From the NCBI GenBank assembly GCA_963823505.1, contig CAWGLY010000007.1:130477-194476 (forward strand): DNA of 64,000 nt, read 5' to 3'. The stretch comes from DATHZQ01 sp963823505. Its GTDB lineage: Bacteria > Actinomycetota > Acidimicrobiia > Spongiisociales > UBA5794. The notes beneath the pieces were generated by a model. The model was not told the origin of the DNA, did not search any database, and saw nothing but the letters and a program-made list of their open reading frames with translations. The position numbers and the translations under genes are program-made. Below are positions 1 to 8,093 of the stretch, one piece after another; position 1 is the first letter of the stretch; each line of letters begins with the position of its first letter.

Positions 1-72
1 ACGTTGCAGCGCGACCAGGCCGAGGTTTGTCTGCAGTGGTTGGCACAACTCGGTCTTACGGTTGCTCCGTAG
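1..72 (+). CDS. 3' end of an unidentified gene entering from the left edge
   Basis: The frame starting at the first base runs 23 codons to a TAG at 70-72 and ends in LAQLGLTVAP. The composition looks like a real helical C-terminus, but it is too short to identify. From 73 to 183 I see no convincing gene on either strand. Confidence 0.3.
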   Translation, partial: TLQRDQAEVCLQWLAQLGLTVAP

Positions 73-183
73 GCGGATGCGACGGAGCCCGGAGGTTGTC
101 GCCATCGCAATTGGGATGGCGACGTCGACCGCTTGGAAGCGCCACCGCCACGCCTGCGGCGGGCTGCGCGGCGCCCGAGGGCC

Positions 184-1083
184 TCAGCCGTCCAAGTACC
201 TGTCGATCAGCAAGCCTTGGCGTTGTTCGACGACCCGGAGTTCTGCTGCATGGCCCAGCCCGCGCCATCCGTCGAGGTATCCAGAGAGCTCGCCGAGACT
301 GCGGCAGATCGCTGTGACCATCCAGTAGTCGAGTGCTTCCAGTGAAGAGTCGGTGCCGTTGCGGTAGGCGGCAACGAACTGTTCAGCTTCCTCCACGAGA
401 CCCAGGTAATGCATCTCGGTGGCGCAGTAGGCAACGTCGGCTGCCGGGTCGGCGAGCACCGCCGCCTCCCAATCGACCACCGCGGCGATCTCGCCCCCAC
501 GCCACAGCACGTTGCCCGGCCAGAAGTCGCCATGCACGAGTTTCGGCGAATCGAAGGACGGTGGGGTGAGTAGGTCTCGGCGGGCGAGCAGCTCCCGTGC
601 GCGGGCATGCTCGAAGAACCCAGGCGAAGGATCGAAAACGACAGGGTTGGCAGGAGCGCTCGTCAGCTGCTGCCCAAGCTGTTGGCCGACGGCCACCGAG
701 TGGAGGCGGACGAGCGTCTCGGCGAGGCCTCCCACCCATGCCACCGGATCCTCAGGAACGAGGATCGCCTCACCTTCGACGAAGGACGTGATGATGGCGG
801 TTCCTACATCGAGCGGTCCCGCCCACAGCACCTCAGGAGCGGGCACGCCTGCGGCGCGTACCGCCTCCAGGACCGACTTCTCCCGGTCGGCGATACCGTC
901 ATCGAGGCCAATGGACCAGGCCCCATGCCGCCGAAGGACGAGGAACGTGCCGTCCTCGGCCCGCAGCAAATCCGTCGTCGCGCTCTGCCCGCCCAAGATG
1001 CGCCGGACGTGGGAGACGCGGCAGCCAAGAGCGGTGCCAACGGCGGTCAGCGTTGTGGACGTGGGCGTCGGTGCATACTCCAT
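184..1083 (-). CDS. Aminoglycoside phosphotransferase (APH) family kinase
   Basis: This is a 299-residue protein-kinase-fold small-molecule phosphotransferase. The catalytic loop LVHGDFWPGNVLW carries the HGD base and the metal-binding Asn, and VVDWEAAVLADPAAD supplies the DFG-like metal-binding Asp. The N-terminal lobe has the usual LVLRRH segment for the ATP-binding lysine/arginine region. Length is normal for the APH family (about 270-330). The family covers antibiotic kinases but also homoserine, choline, fructosamine and other metabolite kinases, so the substrate is not known and resistance should not be assumed. It starts 11 bp after the stop of the shortened DUF2254 gene, on the same strand, so the two may be cotranscribed. 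No strong ribosome binding site is visible before the chosen ATG. Confidence 0.8.
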   Translation of the reverse strand: MEYAPTPTSTTLTAVGTALGCRVSHVRRILGGQSATTDLLRAEDGTFLVLRRHGAWSIGLDDGIADREKSVLEAVRAAGVPAPEVLWAGPLDVGTAIITSFVEGEAILVPEDPVAWVGGLAETLVRLHSVAVGQQLGQQLTSAPANPVVFDPSPGFFEHARARELLARRDLLTPPSFDSPKLVHGDFWPGNVLWRGGEIAAVVDWEAAVLADPAADVAYCATEMHYLGLVEEAEQFVAAYRNGTDSSLEALDYWMVTAICRSLGELSGYLDGWRGLGHAAELRVVEQRQGLLIDRYLDG

Positions 1084-1094
1084 CGTCTCGGCCG

Positions 1095-1607
1095 TCAGCT
1101 GCCAAACCTGCTGTTGGATGCGGTGCGCACTCGCTGCAGATCGTACGCCGGCGGCTCGGCGAGCTCGCCGGCCTCGAGCACCAGGTCCGCTTGCATGAGC
1201 AACGCAGCGGTAGCGACCTCTTCGGCTGGCGGGGTCTGGACCGAGTTCAGCACGAGGAGGCAGTACACGAACGTCCCGATGACGACGCCCATGACTCGCT
1301 TTTTGAAAGGGTCCCGGAAGAGGCCATGGACCACGCGCGGCGAGTACCGGCTCGAGGCGAGCGAGATCAACAGCAGGCCAACAGAAAACGCGATGCCGAC
1401 AAACGCCAGCGTGGCGCCGGCCACGACAGCGAGCACGCTGCGCGCGCTGTCCACGGTCGCCGACACGCCTGCAGGGAGGTCGCCGACGTTCTGGTCGACT
1501 CGCAGCATGATCTCCGCCAGCCCGAGAGACCCGACGACGAACAGTTTCGGAACCCAGGAGAGGCCGCTGCGGATCTGGTCTTGTAGCTGCCGGAGTCGAA
1601 CCAGCAC
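1095..1607 (-). pseudogene. DUF2254 membrane protein with a large in-frame internal deletion
   Basis: The 170-residue product matches the intact DUF2254 protein at 4510-5808 at both ends and lacks the middle. Residues 1-125 align throughout, including SPRVVHGLFRDPF and MGVVIGTFVYCLLVL, and hold three of the four membrane segments. The last 35 residues align with the paralogue's C-terminus (MQADLVLEAGELAEPPAYD against VQADLVLESSRLGELPAYD). About 260 residues, including the fourth membrane segment and the soluble domain, are gone, yet the frame is kept. The GTG start is preceded by GGGAGGGG, exactly as in the paralogue. It could be a relic or a functional mini-protein; the two ends have diverged enough to show this is not a recent copy. 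Confidence 0.8.
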
Positions 1608-1825
1608 ATCCCCTCCCAAGAGCGGCGATGGAGTGGCGAGCATGATGCGCCGAGGCACGCTCCCCCGCCGGTCCAGATGAACCCAGCCGGGCGTGTCGCT
1701 GTGTGCCCAGGGTACCTGGGTGGGCATGGATCGGCCCTCCCCGCCTTTCTGTGGCTCCTCAGCTCGGAGTCAGGCGGACCACACATCCGCCGAAGGGTGC
1801 CGGCCGGACCTCGACCGGACCCGTC

Positions 1826-1855
1826 GCGTTGCCAGCGGCGACCCGTCGCCCGCCC
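1826..1855 (-). pseudogene. Tiny remnant of the GT-B-like gene's 3' end
   Basis: On the minus strand these 30 bases read ATGRRWQRDG. That matches LATGRRWERDEAG near the C-terminus of the GT-B-like protein at 10672-12225 and LATGRRWQRHED of the larger fragment at 4220-4450. The bases GTTGCCAGCGGCGACC are shared on the plus strand with the 4220 fragment. It is too short to be certain and could be a chance match. Confidence 0.35.
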
Positions 1856-1862
1856 TTGCCGC

Positions 1863-1895
1863 TTGACGCATCCTTGACGCGCCTGGCGTATTCAT
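1863..1895 (+). promoter_or_regulatory. SARP-type promoter: phased heptamer repeats plus -10 box
   Basis: Two perfect TTGACGC heptamers lie at 1863-1869 and 1874-1880, so their starts are 11 bp apart, one helical turn. Exactly 8 bp after the second heptamer comes a -10-like TATTCA at 1889-1894. SARP activators such as ActII-ORF4 and AfsR are known to bind heptamer repeats spaced 11 bp with the proximal one 8 bp from the -10 box. The site lies about 100 bp ahead of the broken SARP/BTAD gene, so it looks like that gene's own promoter. Confidence 0.55.
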
Positions 1896-1988
1896 GTCCC
1901 AGCCGGCCGGACGCCTCACTGCTTGCGAGCTACCAAGGGCGCGCCTGCCGGCCTTGCTGCTTCGGAACCCGAGAGAGGGGAGATCGAG

Positions 1989-2528
1989 GTGGGCGAGTTC
2001 GAGATCGGTGTGTTTGGGGGCCCCGTCCGACTGCTGGCGAGGGGTCGGGAGGGCCCGCTCCCAAGGCGGGAGGTCCGAGGATTGTTCGTGGCGCTCGCCA
2101 CGGTGGGCGGCCGGACCCGACGCTGGAGCTGCTGATCGACGCACTGTGGGAAGGCTCGCCACCGAAGAGGCCGGCCCATGCACTTCACGTCTACGTCCGG
2201 CTCTGCACCGCCCATCCCGGCCTTGGCAGCGGTGGTGCAGACCACACCGAGCGGCTACCGCCTCGACTACGGCAAGGTCGAGGTGGACGCAGACCGATTC
2301 GAGACACTCGTCGAAACCGCCAAGCCGCTGGTCGATGCCGACCCCTTGGCAGCCCTGCCGCCATCCTTCCGGGAGCGTCTCACCGCGCTGCCGATCGGTG
2401 CCCTCCAGCAGGAGGGACGAACCGTCGAATCCCTGGAGGTCTATCTGAAGCACGCCGCCTTGATTCAACGGGGATTCGGGGCGGCTTTGTCACCCGGTAT
2501 CCGGTCCCCGGTGGGTCGGGTGAGATGA
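1989..2528 (+). pseudogene. Broken SARP/BTAD-family transcriptional regulator
   Basis: Three consecutive frames spell the N-terminal part of an AfsR/SARP-type activator. The first, from a GTG at 1989 behind GAGGGGAG, reads EFEIGVFGGPVRLLARG and LFVALAT and stops at 2135. The next frame gives PTLELLIDALWEGSPPKRPA and HALHVYV, the OmpR-like DNA-binding half. The third gives VVQTTPSGYRLDYGKVEVDA and RFETLVETAKPLVDADPLAAL, the start of the bacterial transcriptional activator (BTAD) domain. At least two frameshifts separate them. After about 2360 the match fades and the frame runs out at 2528, so the rest of the protein is missing. The family assignment is strong; the gene cannot make a full regulator. 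Confidence 0.75.
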
Positions 2529-2536
2529 CCGCACCC

Positions 2537-2571
2537 CGGTGATCAATCGGTGATCGGCCAGTCGTAGACAT
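2537..2571 (+). promoter_or_regulatory. Second phased direct repeat and -10 box before the beta-helix gene
   Basis: CGGTGATC occurs at 2537-2544 and again at 2548-2555, starts 11 bp apart. Nine bases later TAGACAT at 2565-2571 can serve as a -10 box, about 30 bp before the ATG at 2601. The geometry resembles the promoter at 1863 but the heptamer differs, so a different activator would be expected. Confidence 0.4.
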
Positions 2572-2600
2572 ACACCTACACCAAGTGGAAAGAGGCGAAG

Positions 2601-4094
2601 ATGCGCCACACGATTCCAACCCCAGTTCGCCGCCCAGTCGCAATGGCCGTTCTGATGGCAGCGGTGGTGCTCCTCACCTTCCTCGTCCCCATCGCCACCG
2701 CCAACGCTACGAGCTGTGATCCCCAACACGTAGGCCACTCCGGACGACAATGGATAGTCGTCCCGTCCGAGGGTGACGACACCATGAACATCCAATGCGC
2801 GCTCGACGAAGCGGCGGCCTCTGGGCAGGGCGCCGACGTTCGTCTCGCTCCCGGAGGGTTCACTGCAGGTCTGCTCACGGGTACGAACTTCCGCGGCACA
2901 TTCCGCGGGACCGGCGTGGACGAAACCAGCGTGGTGGCGCTCCCTGACCTCGACTGCCAGGGTCGAATCGACATCGGGCGGGGAACGACGTGGATCTACT
3001 TCAACGGCGGGGACGTGACCGTTGCCGACATCACCCTCGAGGTCACGGATCCAACGCCGTGTGCGCCTTGGTCGGCGCCGTTCGACGATCCCGGCGACGA
3101 GCTTCGGACGAACCTCTTCGGCGGCATGATCCAGTTCGGCGGCCCGGGAACCGCAGGGCTCACCGATTGTGACGATGCGACACCGCATCACATCGATGGT
3201 CGCGTTGCGAATGTGGCCCTCTATGGGCCGAAAGTGGACTTTGCTGAAGAGTTTCCGCCGGTCAACCACGGAGTCTGGATCGCTGCCACCATCGCCATCG
3301 ACTGCCCGCCCGTCCTCTGGTGGCCGGTCACCGGGGACTTCTCGGTACAGGGCTCGCACTTCGAGGGCCTCGGCTTCGCCGTGGATGCGACCGCGGTCGT
3401 CGACGGAACGATCGTTGTCGGCGGGCAACCCGGCAACGGAAACACCTTTGACGACGTTGCGGTCGGTGTGTCCGGATTCGGTCTCAGCGGATCGCGCATG
3501 GTGGTATCCAACAACGACATCCGCAGCGCACAGGAATGGGGCGTAGTGCTGGTGCAGGGGGAGGCGGCTCTCGCGTTCGGTTACCCGGTCGAGGAGCTGT
3601 CAGAGCTCGACGTGCGCAACAACTTCATCCACGGAGTCGGCAGCGCAGACGGGATCGGCATCATCGATCTTGCGACCTTCATCGCCGGCGACAAGTCCGT
3701 CGATGCGCAGATCGTTGCGAACCACATCGACCTGGCTGACGTCGAGTACGGAGGCGTCTTCGGTCTGGCTGCATTCGACGTGATCGTGAAGAACAACCTC
3801 TTCACCGGTGCAGGGGCGACGGCTGCGGTCTACCACGGCGTCGACGGTGATCCTTCAGGCAATTGGCAGATCGTGGGCAACGACGTCGGTGACTTCGAAG
3901 GCGGCGTCGCCAAGATCTGGCTCGGCTCCGGTACCTTCGACGACTACGTGAAGACGATGAACCCGGGCGACGACGTGCTTGACGAGGGCACAGACAACAC
4001 GGTCCTCGGGCCACGGCGCACGGTGAGCGCAGCTTCCGTGACGATCGACCATACCGGAAGGCTGCTCGACCGAATAGGTGCGGCCGGACGGTGA
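2601..4094 (+). CDS. Secreted right-handed beta-helix protein
   Basis: The 497-residue product begins with a basic stretch and a hydrophobic segment, VAMAVLMAAVVLLTFLVPIA, followed by a likely signal peptidase site near TANA/TSC, so it should be exported. The body is made of repeated short strands with Asn-rich turns, such as RMVVSNNDIRSAQEWGVVL, LDVRNNFIHGVGSADGIGI, QIVANHIDLAD and VIVKNNLFTGAG, which is the signature of pectate-lyase-like parallel beta-helices. I see no recognisable catalytic triad, so it may be a polysaccharide-active enzyme or a structural surface protein. The ATG follows GGAAAGAGGCG at good spacing. A strong terminator lies 70 bp after the stop. Confidence 0.8.
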   Translation: MRHTIPTPVRRPVAMAVLMAAVVLLTFLVPIATANATSCDPQHVGHSGRQWIVVPSEGDDTMNIQCALDEAAASGQGADVRLAPGGFTAGLLTGTNFRGTFRGTGVDETSVVALPDLDCQGRIDIGRGTTWIYFNGGDVTVADITLEVTDPTPCAPWSAPFDDPGDELRTNLFGGMIQFGGPGTAGLTDCDDATPHHIDGRVANVALYGPKVDFAEEFPPVNHGVWIAATIAIDCPPVLWWPVTGDFSVQGSHFEGLGFAVDATAVVDGTIVVGGQPGNGNTFDDVAVGVSGFGLSGSRMVVSNNDIRSAQEWGVVLVQGEAALAFGYPVEELSELDVRNNFIHGVGSADGIGIIDLATFIAGDKSVDAQIVANHIDLADVEYGGVFGLAAFDVIVKNNLFTGAGATAAVYHGVDGDPSGNWQIVGNDVGDFEGGVAKIWLGSGTFDDYVKTMNPGDDVLDEGTDNTVLGPRRTVSAASVTIDHTGRLLDRIGAAGR

Positions 4095-4162
4095 CCGCGA
4101 GCCCATTCGAGCCCTCGGTGCACCTGCCCTGAACCTACTTCGGGAGCAGCGACAGGCACGGA

Positions 4163-4190
4163 GTGGGCCGGTCCTTCGGGGCCGGCCCAC
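4163..4190 (+). terminator. GC-rich terminator hairpin after the beta-helix gene
   Basis: The arms GTGGGCCGG (4163-4171) and CCGGCCCAC (4182-4190) pair perfectly around a 10-base loop that can pair further. There is no T-run, as is common in high-GC actinobacteria. Confidence 0.6.
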
Positions 4191-4219
4191 GGGTGTGGGA
4201 GTCCCGCGGTCGGAACCGC

Positions 4220-4450
4220 TCACGCCTCGTCGACGACGCCTCCGATGCTGTCCTCGTGGCGTTGCCAGCGGCGACCGGTGGCGAGTTCGATGTACTCGTA
4301 GGCGCGCCGTCGTAGATGACGATGCGTTTGCTCTTCACGAGCATGTCGCAGTACATCTCGAGCAACTCGTTGTCGAGGCTCATGAGGTCGATGGCTTGCA
4401 GCGTCTCGGGGACGGTCCTGGTCTCGATCATGCCGTCGCCGAGCTCTGTG
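4220..4450 (-). pseudogene. 3' fragment of the GT-B-like gene, frameshifted
   Basis: About 230 bases duplicate the end of the gene at 10672-12225. The frames read IETRTVPETLQAIDLMSLDN, LLEMYCDMLVKSKRIVIYDG and then, in another frame, EYIELATGRRWQRHEDSIGG to a stop at 4220. Two extra bases at the GGCGCGCC near 4300, where the intact gene has GGCGCC, cause the frame change. No upstream part of the gene is present: homology stops abruptly near 4450 inside ELGDG. Many substitutions show that the copy is old. Confidence 0.85.
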
Positions 4451-4509
4451 TTCGGTGGTCCGCAACCCTACCGACACAGCGGGGGCCCTGTCGCAGCAGG
4501 AGTGGGAGG

Positions 4510-5808
4510 TCACCCGGGCTCGGGGAAGCGGATGCGGTGTGCAGTGCGGACTCTTTGGACGTCGTAGGCGGGCAGCTCGCCAAGCCGGCTGGATTCGAGC
4601 ACCAGATCCGCTTGCACTCGTAGTGCAGCAAGCGCATCAGTGCGATGGTCTGCCTCGAGTGAGGAGCTGAGCAGCTCGAGGATCTCCAGGATGTAGATCT
4701 GCACCGTTGGCTGCCCGACCGCCGCCAGCCGTACCTCGTCGAAGGCCAACCCGACGAGCTCCTCGTGGGTGAGGGCCTGTGGCAGCAGCAGCACGCGGCC
4801 GTCGCGGCCCGTCATGTGGCGTGCCGGGGGAGTGCGTACCAGCAGCTCCCGCACCACGGCGCCGAGGTGGAACAACGCATCCTGGGCTGTCGTGGGATCG
4901 TTGATGCCCGGCGAAAGCGCCTTGAGCGCGACGTCGGCGAGCTGCCGGACCCCGTAGGTGACGTCCTGCTGCATGGTGCGCGTCTCATCGACCAAGACGG
5001 CGCTGCGCACCGCGTCCTTCGTCTTGTCCTTGTCCGACGGGGGAGGCCATATCGAGCAGAGCGCCGTATTCGGAATCGCGTAGCGGCCGGCAACGGTCTC
5101 CAGTTCCATGGCCGACCCAGGTTCCAGCGTGCCCAACAGCGCGTCATAGTCGACCTGTTGCACCCAGCCTTGCCGGCCGAAGGTGACGGCAAATCCCGCA
5201 CCATCGGGTCTTCCCAAGTCGTCTTCGGGTTTCTCGGGCGGAGCGTCGAGCCATGTGTCTCGAATCTTGCTGAGCGCATCGGCGGTGACGCGGTGCAGGA
5301 TCTTCGACACGTCCATCAAATGGGCGCTGTGGTCGATGAAAGCGACGATCGAAAGCACGGAGGCCACACCGAGTACGACAGCGAGGAAGATCGAGAGGCT
5401 TGGTACCGGCGCACTGACGCCTTCGCCGACGGGCAGCTGAACGGCCGTCAACACCAGGAGGCAATACACGAATGTTCCGATGACCACCCCCATGACCCGT
5501 TTGTTGAACGGGTCGCGGAAGAGGCCGTGGACCACTCGGGGCGAATACTGGCTCGATGCGAGGGAAATCAGCAGCAGGCTGACCGAAAACGCAATGCCGG
5601 CGAACGCAAACGTAGCGCTGGCCACCACAGCGAGGACGCTGCGAGCGCTATCGACGGTTGCCGATAGCCGGCTGGGGATGACGCCGATGTTCTGATCCAC
5701 CTGCAGCATGAGCTCGGCCAGCACAACTGCGCCGATGACGAACAGCAAAGGGACCCAAAAGAGGCTGCTTCGGATCTTGTCCCGCAGTTGCCTGATTCGG
5801 ACCAGCAC
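4510..5808 (-). CDS. DUF2254 family membrane protein
   Basis: The 432-residue protein has four predicted membrane segments in its first 165 residues (SSLFWVPLLFVIGAVVLAEL, then AVVASATFAFAGIAFSVSLL, GVVIGTFVYCLLVLTAV and IFLAVVLGVASVLSIVAFID), followed by a soluble domain with DKTKDAVRSAVLVDETRTMQ and ALKALSPGINDPTTAQDAL, the typical DUF2254 core. Function is unknown; the family is widespread in actinobacteria and proteobacteria. I chose the GTG at 5808 because GGGAGGGG lies just upstream; the frame is open further back. An internally deleted paralogue lies 3 kb away. Confidence 0.85.
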   Translation of the reverse strand: MLVRIRQLRDKIRSSLFWVPLLFVIGAVVLAELMLQVDQNIGVIPSRLSATVDSARSVLAVVASATFAFAGIAFSVSLLLISLASSQYSPRVVHGLFRDPFNKRVMGVVIGTFVYCLLVLTAVQLPVGEGVSAPVPSLSIFLAVVLGVASVLSIVAFIDHSAHLMDVSKILHRVTADALSKIRDTWLDAPPEKPEDDLGRPDGAGFAVTFGRQGWVQQVDYDALLGTLEPGSAMELETVAGRYAIPNTALCSIWPPPSDKDKTKDAVRSAVLVDETRTMQQDVTYGVRQLADVALKALSPGINDPTTAQDALFHLGAVVRELLVRTPPARHMTGRDGRVLLLPQALTHEELVGLAFDEVRLAAVGQPTVQIYILEILELLSSSLEADHRTDALAALRVQADLVLESSRLGELPAYDVQRVRTAHRIRFPEPG

Positions 5809-5956
5809 TTCCCCTCCCAACGAGATCGTGGTTCCGGCGGGGAATGTGCTCCGGCACGGTTCCCACACTGAGCCAGGCGAAACCTAGCCGTGCGGCTCGT
5901 TCTGAGGAGAGGTTGCTCCAGCCGGAGTATCCGCCTCCGGTCGGTACAGTCCGGGA

Positions 5957-6106
5957 ATGCGAACGACACCCCGGTTTCGGCGGCGCACAGCATCGACCCT
6001 CGGACCCAAACCGAATGTTCTCTCGGCAGGTGTCTGCGGCGTTGTGACCGCCTCGCTCGTGCCCGGGCGCGGCAACGGGCCTGCGGCTCAGCGGGTCGAG
6101 GAATGA
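5957..6106 (+). CDS. Possible 49-residue leader ORF coupled to the GH97 gene
   Basis: An ATG at 5957 lies six bases after TACAGT (5945-5950), so transcription would start at the ATG and the message would be leaderless. The frame runs to a TGA at 6104-6106 that overlaps the ATG of the glycosidase (ATGA). The product is basic at its N-terminus (MRTTPRFRRRTA) with a weak hydrophobic stretch, VLSAGVCGVVTASLVPG. It may be a coupling ORF, or the remains of a signal peptide displaced from the enzyme by a frame change. No homology recognised. Confidence 0.3.
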   Translation: MRTTPRFRRRTASTLGPKPNVLSAGVCGVVTASLVPGRGNGPAAQRVEE

Positions 6107-7959
6107 TCTGGCCCGTAGTCTCTCCCGACGGTGAACTCGTGCTGGAGTTGGCTATCGGAGCCGCCGGCACGGCAACGTATTCGGTCCGGCTTCGGGACGC
6201 ACTGGTGATCGCGCCATCCCGATTGGGGCTGGTCCGTGATGACCAGGCTTTTACCGCAGGGATGGTACCGATCGAGGTGTCCCCTGTTGAATCGGTCGAC
6301 GATGCGTACGAGCTGGTCCACGGCAAGCGTCGATCGATACGACACCAGGCCAGGCAGCGAGTCGTCACGTTGCGCGGTCCCGGCGTCGGACTGATCGAGT
6401 TCACCATGCGGGTTGCCAACGACGGCGTGGCTTTCCGCTACCGCTTCCCGGAGCACGATTCAAGGACTTTCAGGGTGACCGACGAGCTGACGACTTTCAA
6501 CTTCGCTCACGGCGGCCGGGCCTGGATCCAGCCCACTCAGCCGGCTGCACTTGCCGCCCCCGCCTACGAGGAGCTCTACGCCAATGGCATCGCCATTGGG
6601 CACGGGGCCTCCATCCCAAGCTGGAACATGCCTGCCCTCTTCCAGACCGGCGATCATTGGGTGCTGCTGGCCGAGGCGGATCTCGGGCCCGGCTACTTCG
6701 GCGGACATCTCGGCAGCCATCCCCATGGGTGGGAGTACCGCATCGTGCTGCCGCAAGTGGCTGAAGGTGGAGGCGTCGGCGAGGTGCAGCCGGAATCGGC
6801 ACTTCCCTGGCAGATGCCGTGGCGCGTGATCATGGTCGGCGACGACCTTGCGGCGATCGTCGAGTCGAGTCTGGTCACCAGCTTGAGCACCCCATCGAAA
6901 GTTGCCCCAACTGGTTGGATTCGGCCGGGTCGCGTCTCCTGGAGCTGGTGGTCCGATCACAACAGCCCCAGGGATCTCGACGCACTGCGGACCTACGTCG
7001 ACCTTGCTGTCGAGTTCGGTTGGGAGCACACGCTCATCGACGCCAATTGGCAGCTTCACGATGAGGCGGCAATCCGTGCCCTCGTCGCCGAGGCAGCAGC
7101 GCGGGGGGTCGGCGTGTTCCTGTGGTACAACTCTGGCGGTCCCCACAATCACGTCCCCGAACAGCCGCGAGATCGGATGGTCGACACCCATGTGCGGCGT
7201 GCCGAGATGGCGAGGCTTGCCGAGTGGGGTGTTGCCGGCATCAAGGTCGACTTCTTCCACAGTGACAAGCAGGCGGGCATCGAGCTGTATCTCAGCATCC
7301 TGAGAGACGCCGCCGAGTATGAGCTCATGGTCAACTTCCACGGCAGTACGGTTCCCAGGGGCTGGGAGCGGACGTGGCCGCACTTGATGGCGATGGAGGC
7401 GGTGGCCGGGGCTGAGCAATACGCGTTCCGTCCTGAATTCCCCACCGCTGCACCCCCGCAGAACACGATTCTCCCGTTCACCCGCAACGTCGTAGGCGCG
7501 ATGGACTACACCCCGGTCACGATCGGCGACCAGCAGTTTCCCCACCTCACGACGGCGGCGCACGAGCTGGCGCTTGCCGTGGTGTTCGAAAGCGGTCTCC
7601 TCCACCTTGCCGACTCGGCCGCCTCCTATCGGAGCCTGCCGGCGGAGGTCCGGGACTACCTGAGTGCGGTTCCCGCCGCGTGGGACGAAACCCGATTGGT
7701 TGACGGCGAACCGGGCCGGTACGTCGTGATGGCCCGCCGCAACGGCGACAGGTGGTTCGTCGCCGGCATCAACGGGACCGGCGAACCGCTCCCGGTGGAC
7801 GTGGCGCTCGACTTTGCGGATCCCCGCGGATCGGGTGTCGTGATCGCCGACGGCGAGGGCCGGGACGACGTCATTGTCGGCAACCACGACGGTGACGCTC
7901 TGGCGGTGACCCTCGCGCCATGCGGCGGGTTTGTGCTGCAGTCCGGGCGGGTCCGCTGA
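6103..7959 (+). CDS. Glycoside hydrolase family 97 (alpha-galactosidase-like)
   Basis: The 618-residue product has the GH97 order: an N-terminal beta-sandwich opening with SPDGELVLEL, a TIM barrel (SWSWWSDHNSPRDLDALRTY, TLIDANWQ, GVGVFLWYNSGG) and a C-terminal all-beta domain. Asp383 in GIKVDFFHSDKQ sits where retaining GH97 alpha-galactosidases have their nucleophile; inverting SusB-type enzymes use Glu there. Glu432 or Glu438 in MAMEAVAGAEQY is the likely acid/base. With galT, galK and a sugar importer downstream, release of galactose from alpha-galactosides fits. GH97 enzymes usually have signal peptides; none is seen from the ATG at 6103, so this one would be cytoplasmic unless an upstream start is used. 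Confidence 0.8.
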   Translation: MIWPVVSPDGELVLELAIGAAGTATYSVRLRDALVIAPSRLGLVRDDQAFTAGMVPIEVSPVESVDDAYELVHGKRRSIRHQARQRVVTLRGPGVGLIEFTMRVANDGVAFRYRFPEHDSRTFRVTDELTTFNFAHGGRAWIQPTQPAALAAPAYEELYANGIAIGHGASIPSWNMPALFQTGDHWVLLAEADLGPGYFGGHLGSHPHGWEYRIVLPQVAEGGGVGEVQPESALPWQMPWRVIMVGDDLAAIVESSLVTSLSTPSKVAPTGWIRPGRVSWSWWSDHNSPRDLDALRTYVDLAVEFGWEHTLIDANWQLHDEAAIRALVAEAAARGVGVFLWYNSGGPHNHVPEQPRDRMVDTHVRRAEMARLAEWGVAGIKVDFFHSDKQAGIELYLSILRDAAEYELMVNFHGSTVPRGWERTWPHLMAMEAVAGAEQYAFRPEFPTAAPPQNTILPFTRNVVGAMDYTPVTIGDQQFPHLTTAAHELALAVVFESGLLHLADSAASYRSLPAEVRDYLSAVPAAWDETRLVDGEPGRYVVMARRNGDRWFVAGINGTGEPLPVDVALDFADPRGSGVVIADGEGRDDVIVGNHDGDALAVTLAPCGGFVLQSGRVR

Positions 7960-8093
7960 GCGGTTCTGAGCGTGAGCGCCCGCATCGGCGCGCCATCAGG
8001 GGAGGGCACTGGTCGATAGCCTCCCTGAACAACCCCGCCGCGCTCTACCGGCTGAGCCTCGCCGATCCGTTTCTTTCGAGTCGAGATGCACCG

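Noticed and set aside
184..1083. Calling the APH-family gene an antibiotic-resistance determinant
   Set aside because: The family includes many metabolite kinases and no resistance-specific residues or context are visible.
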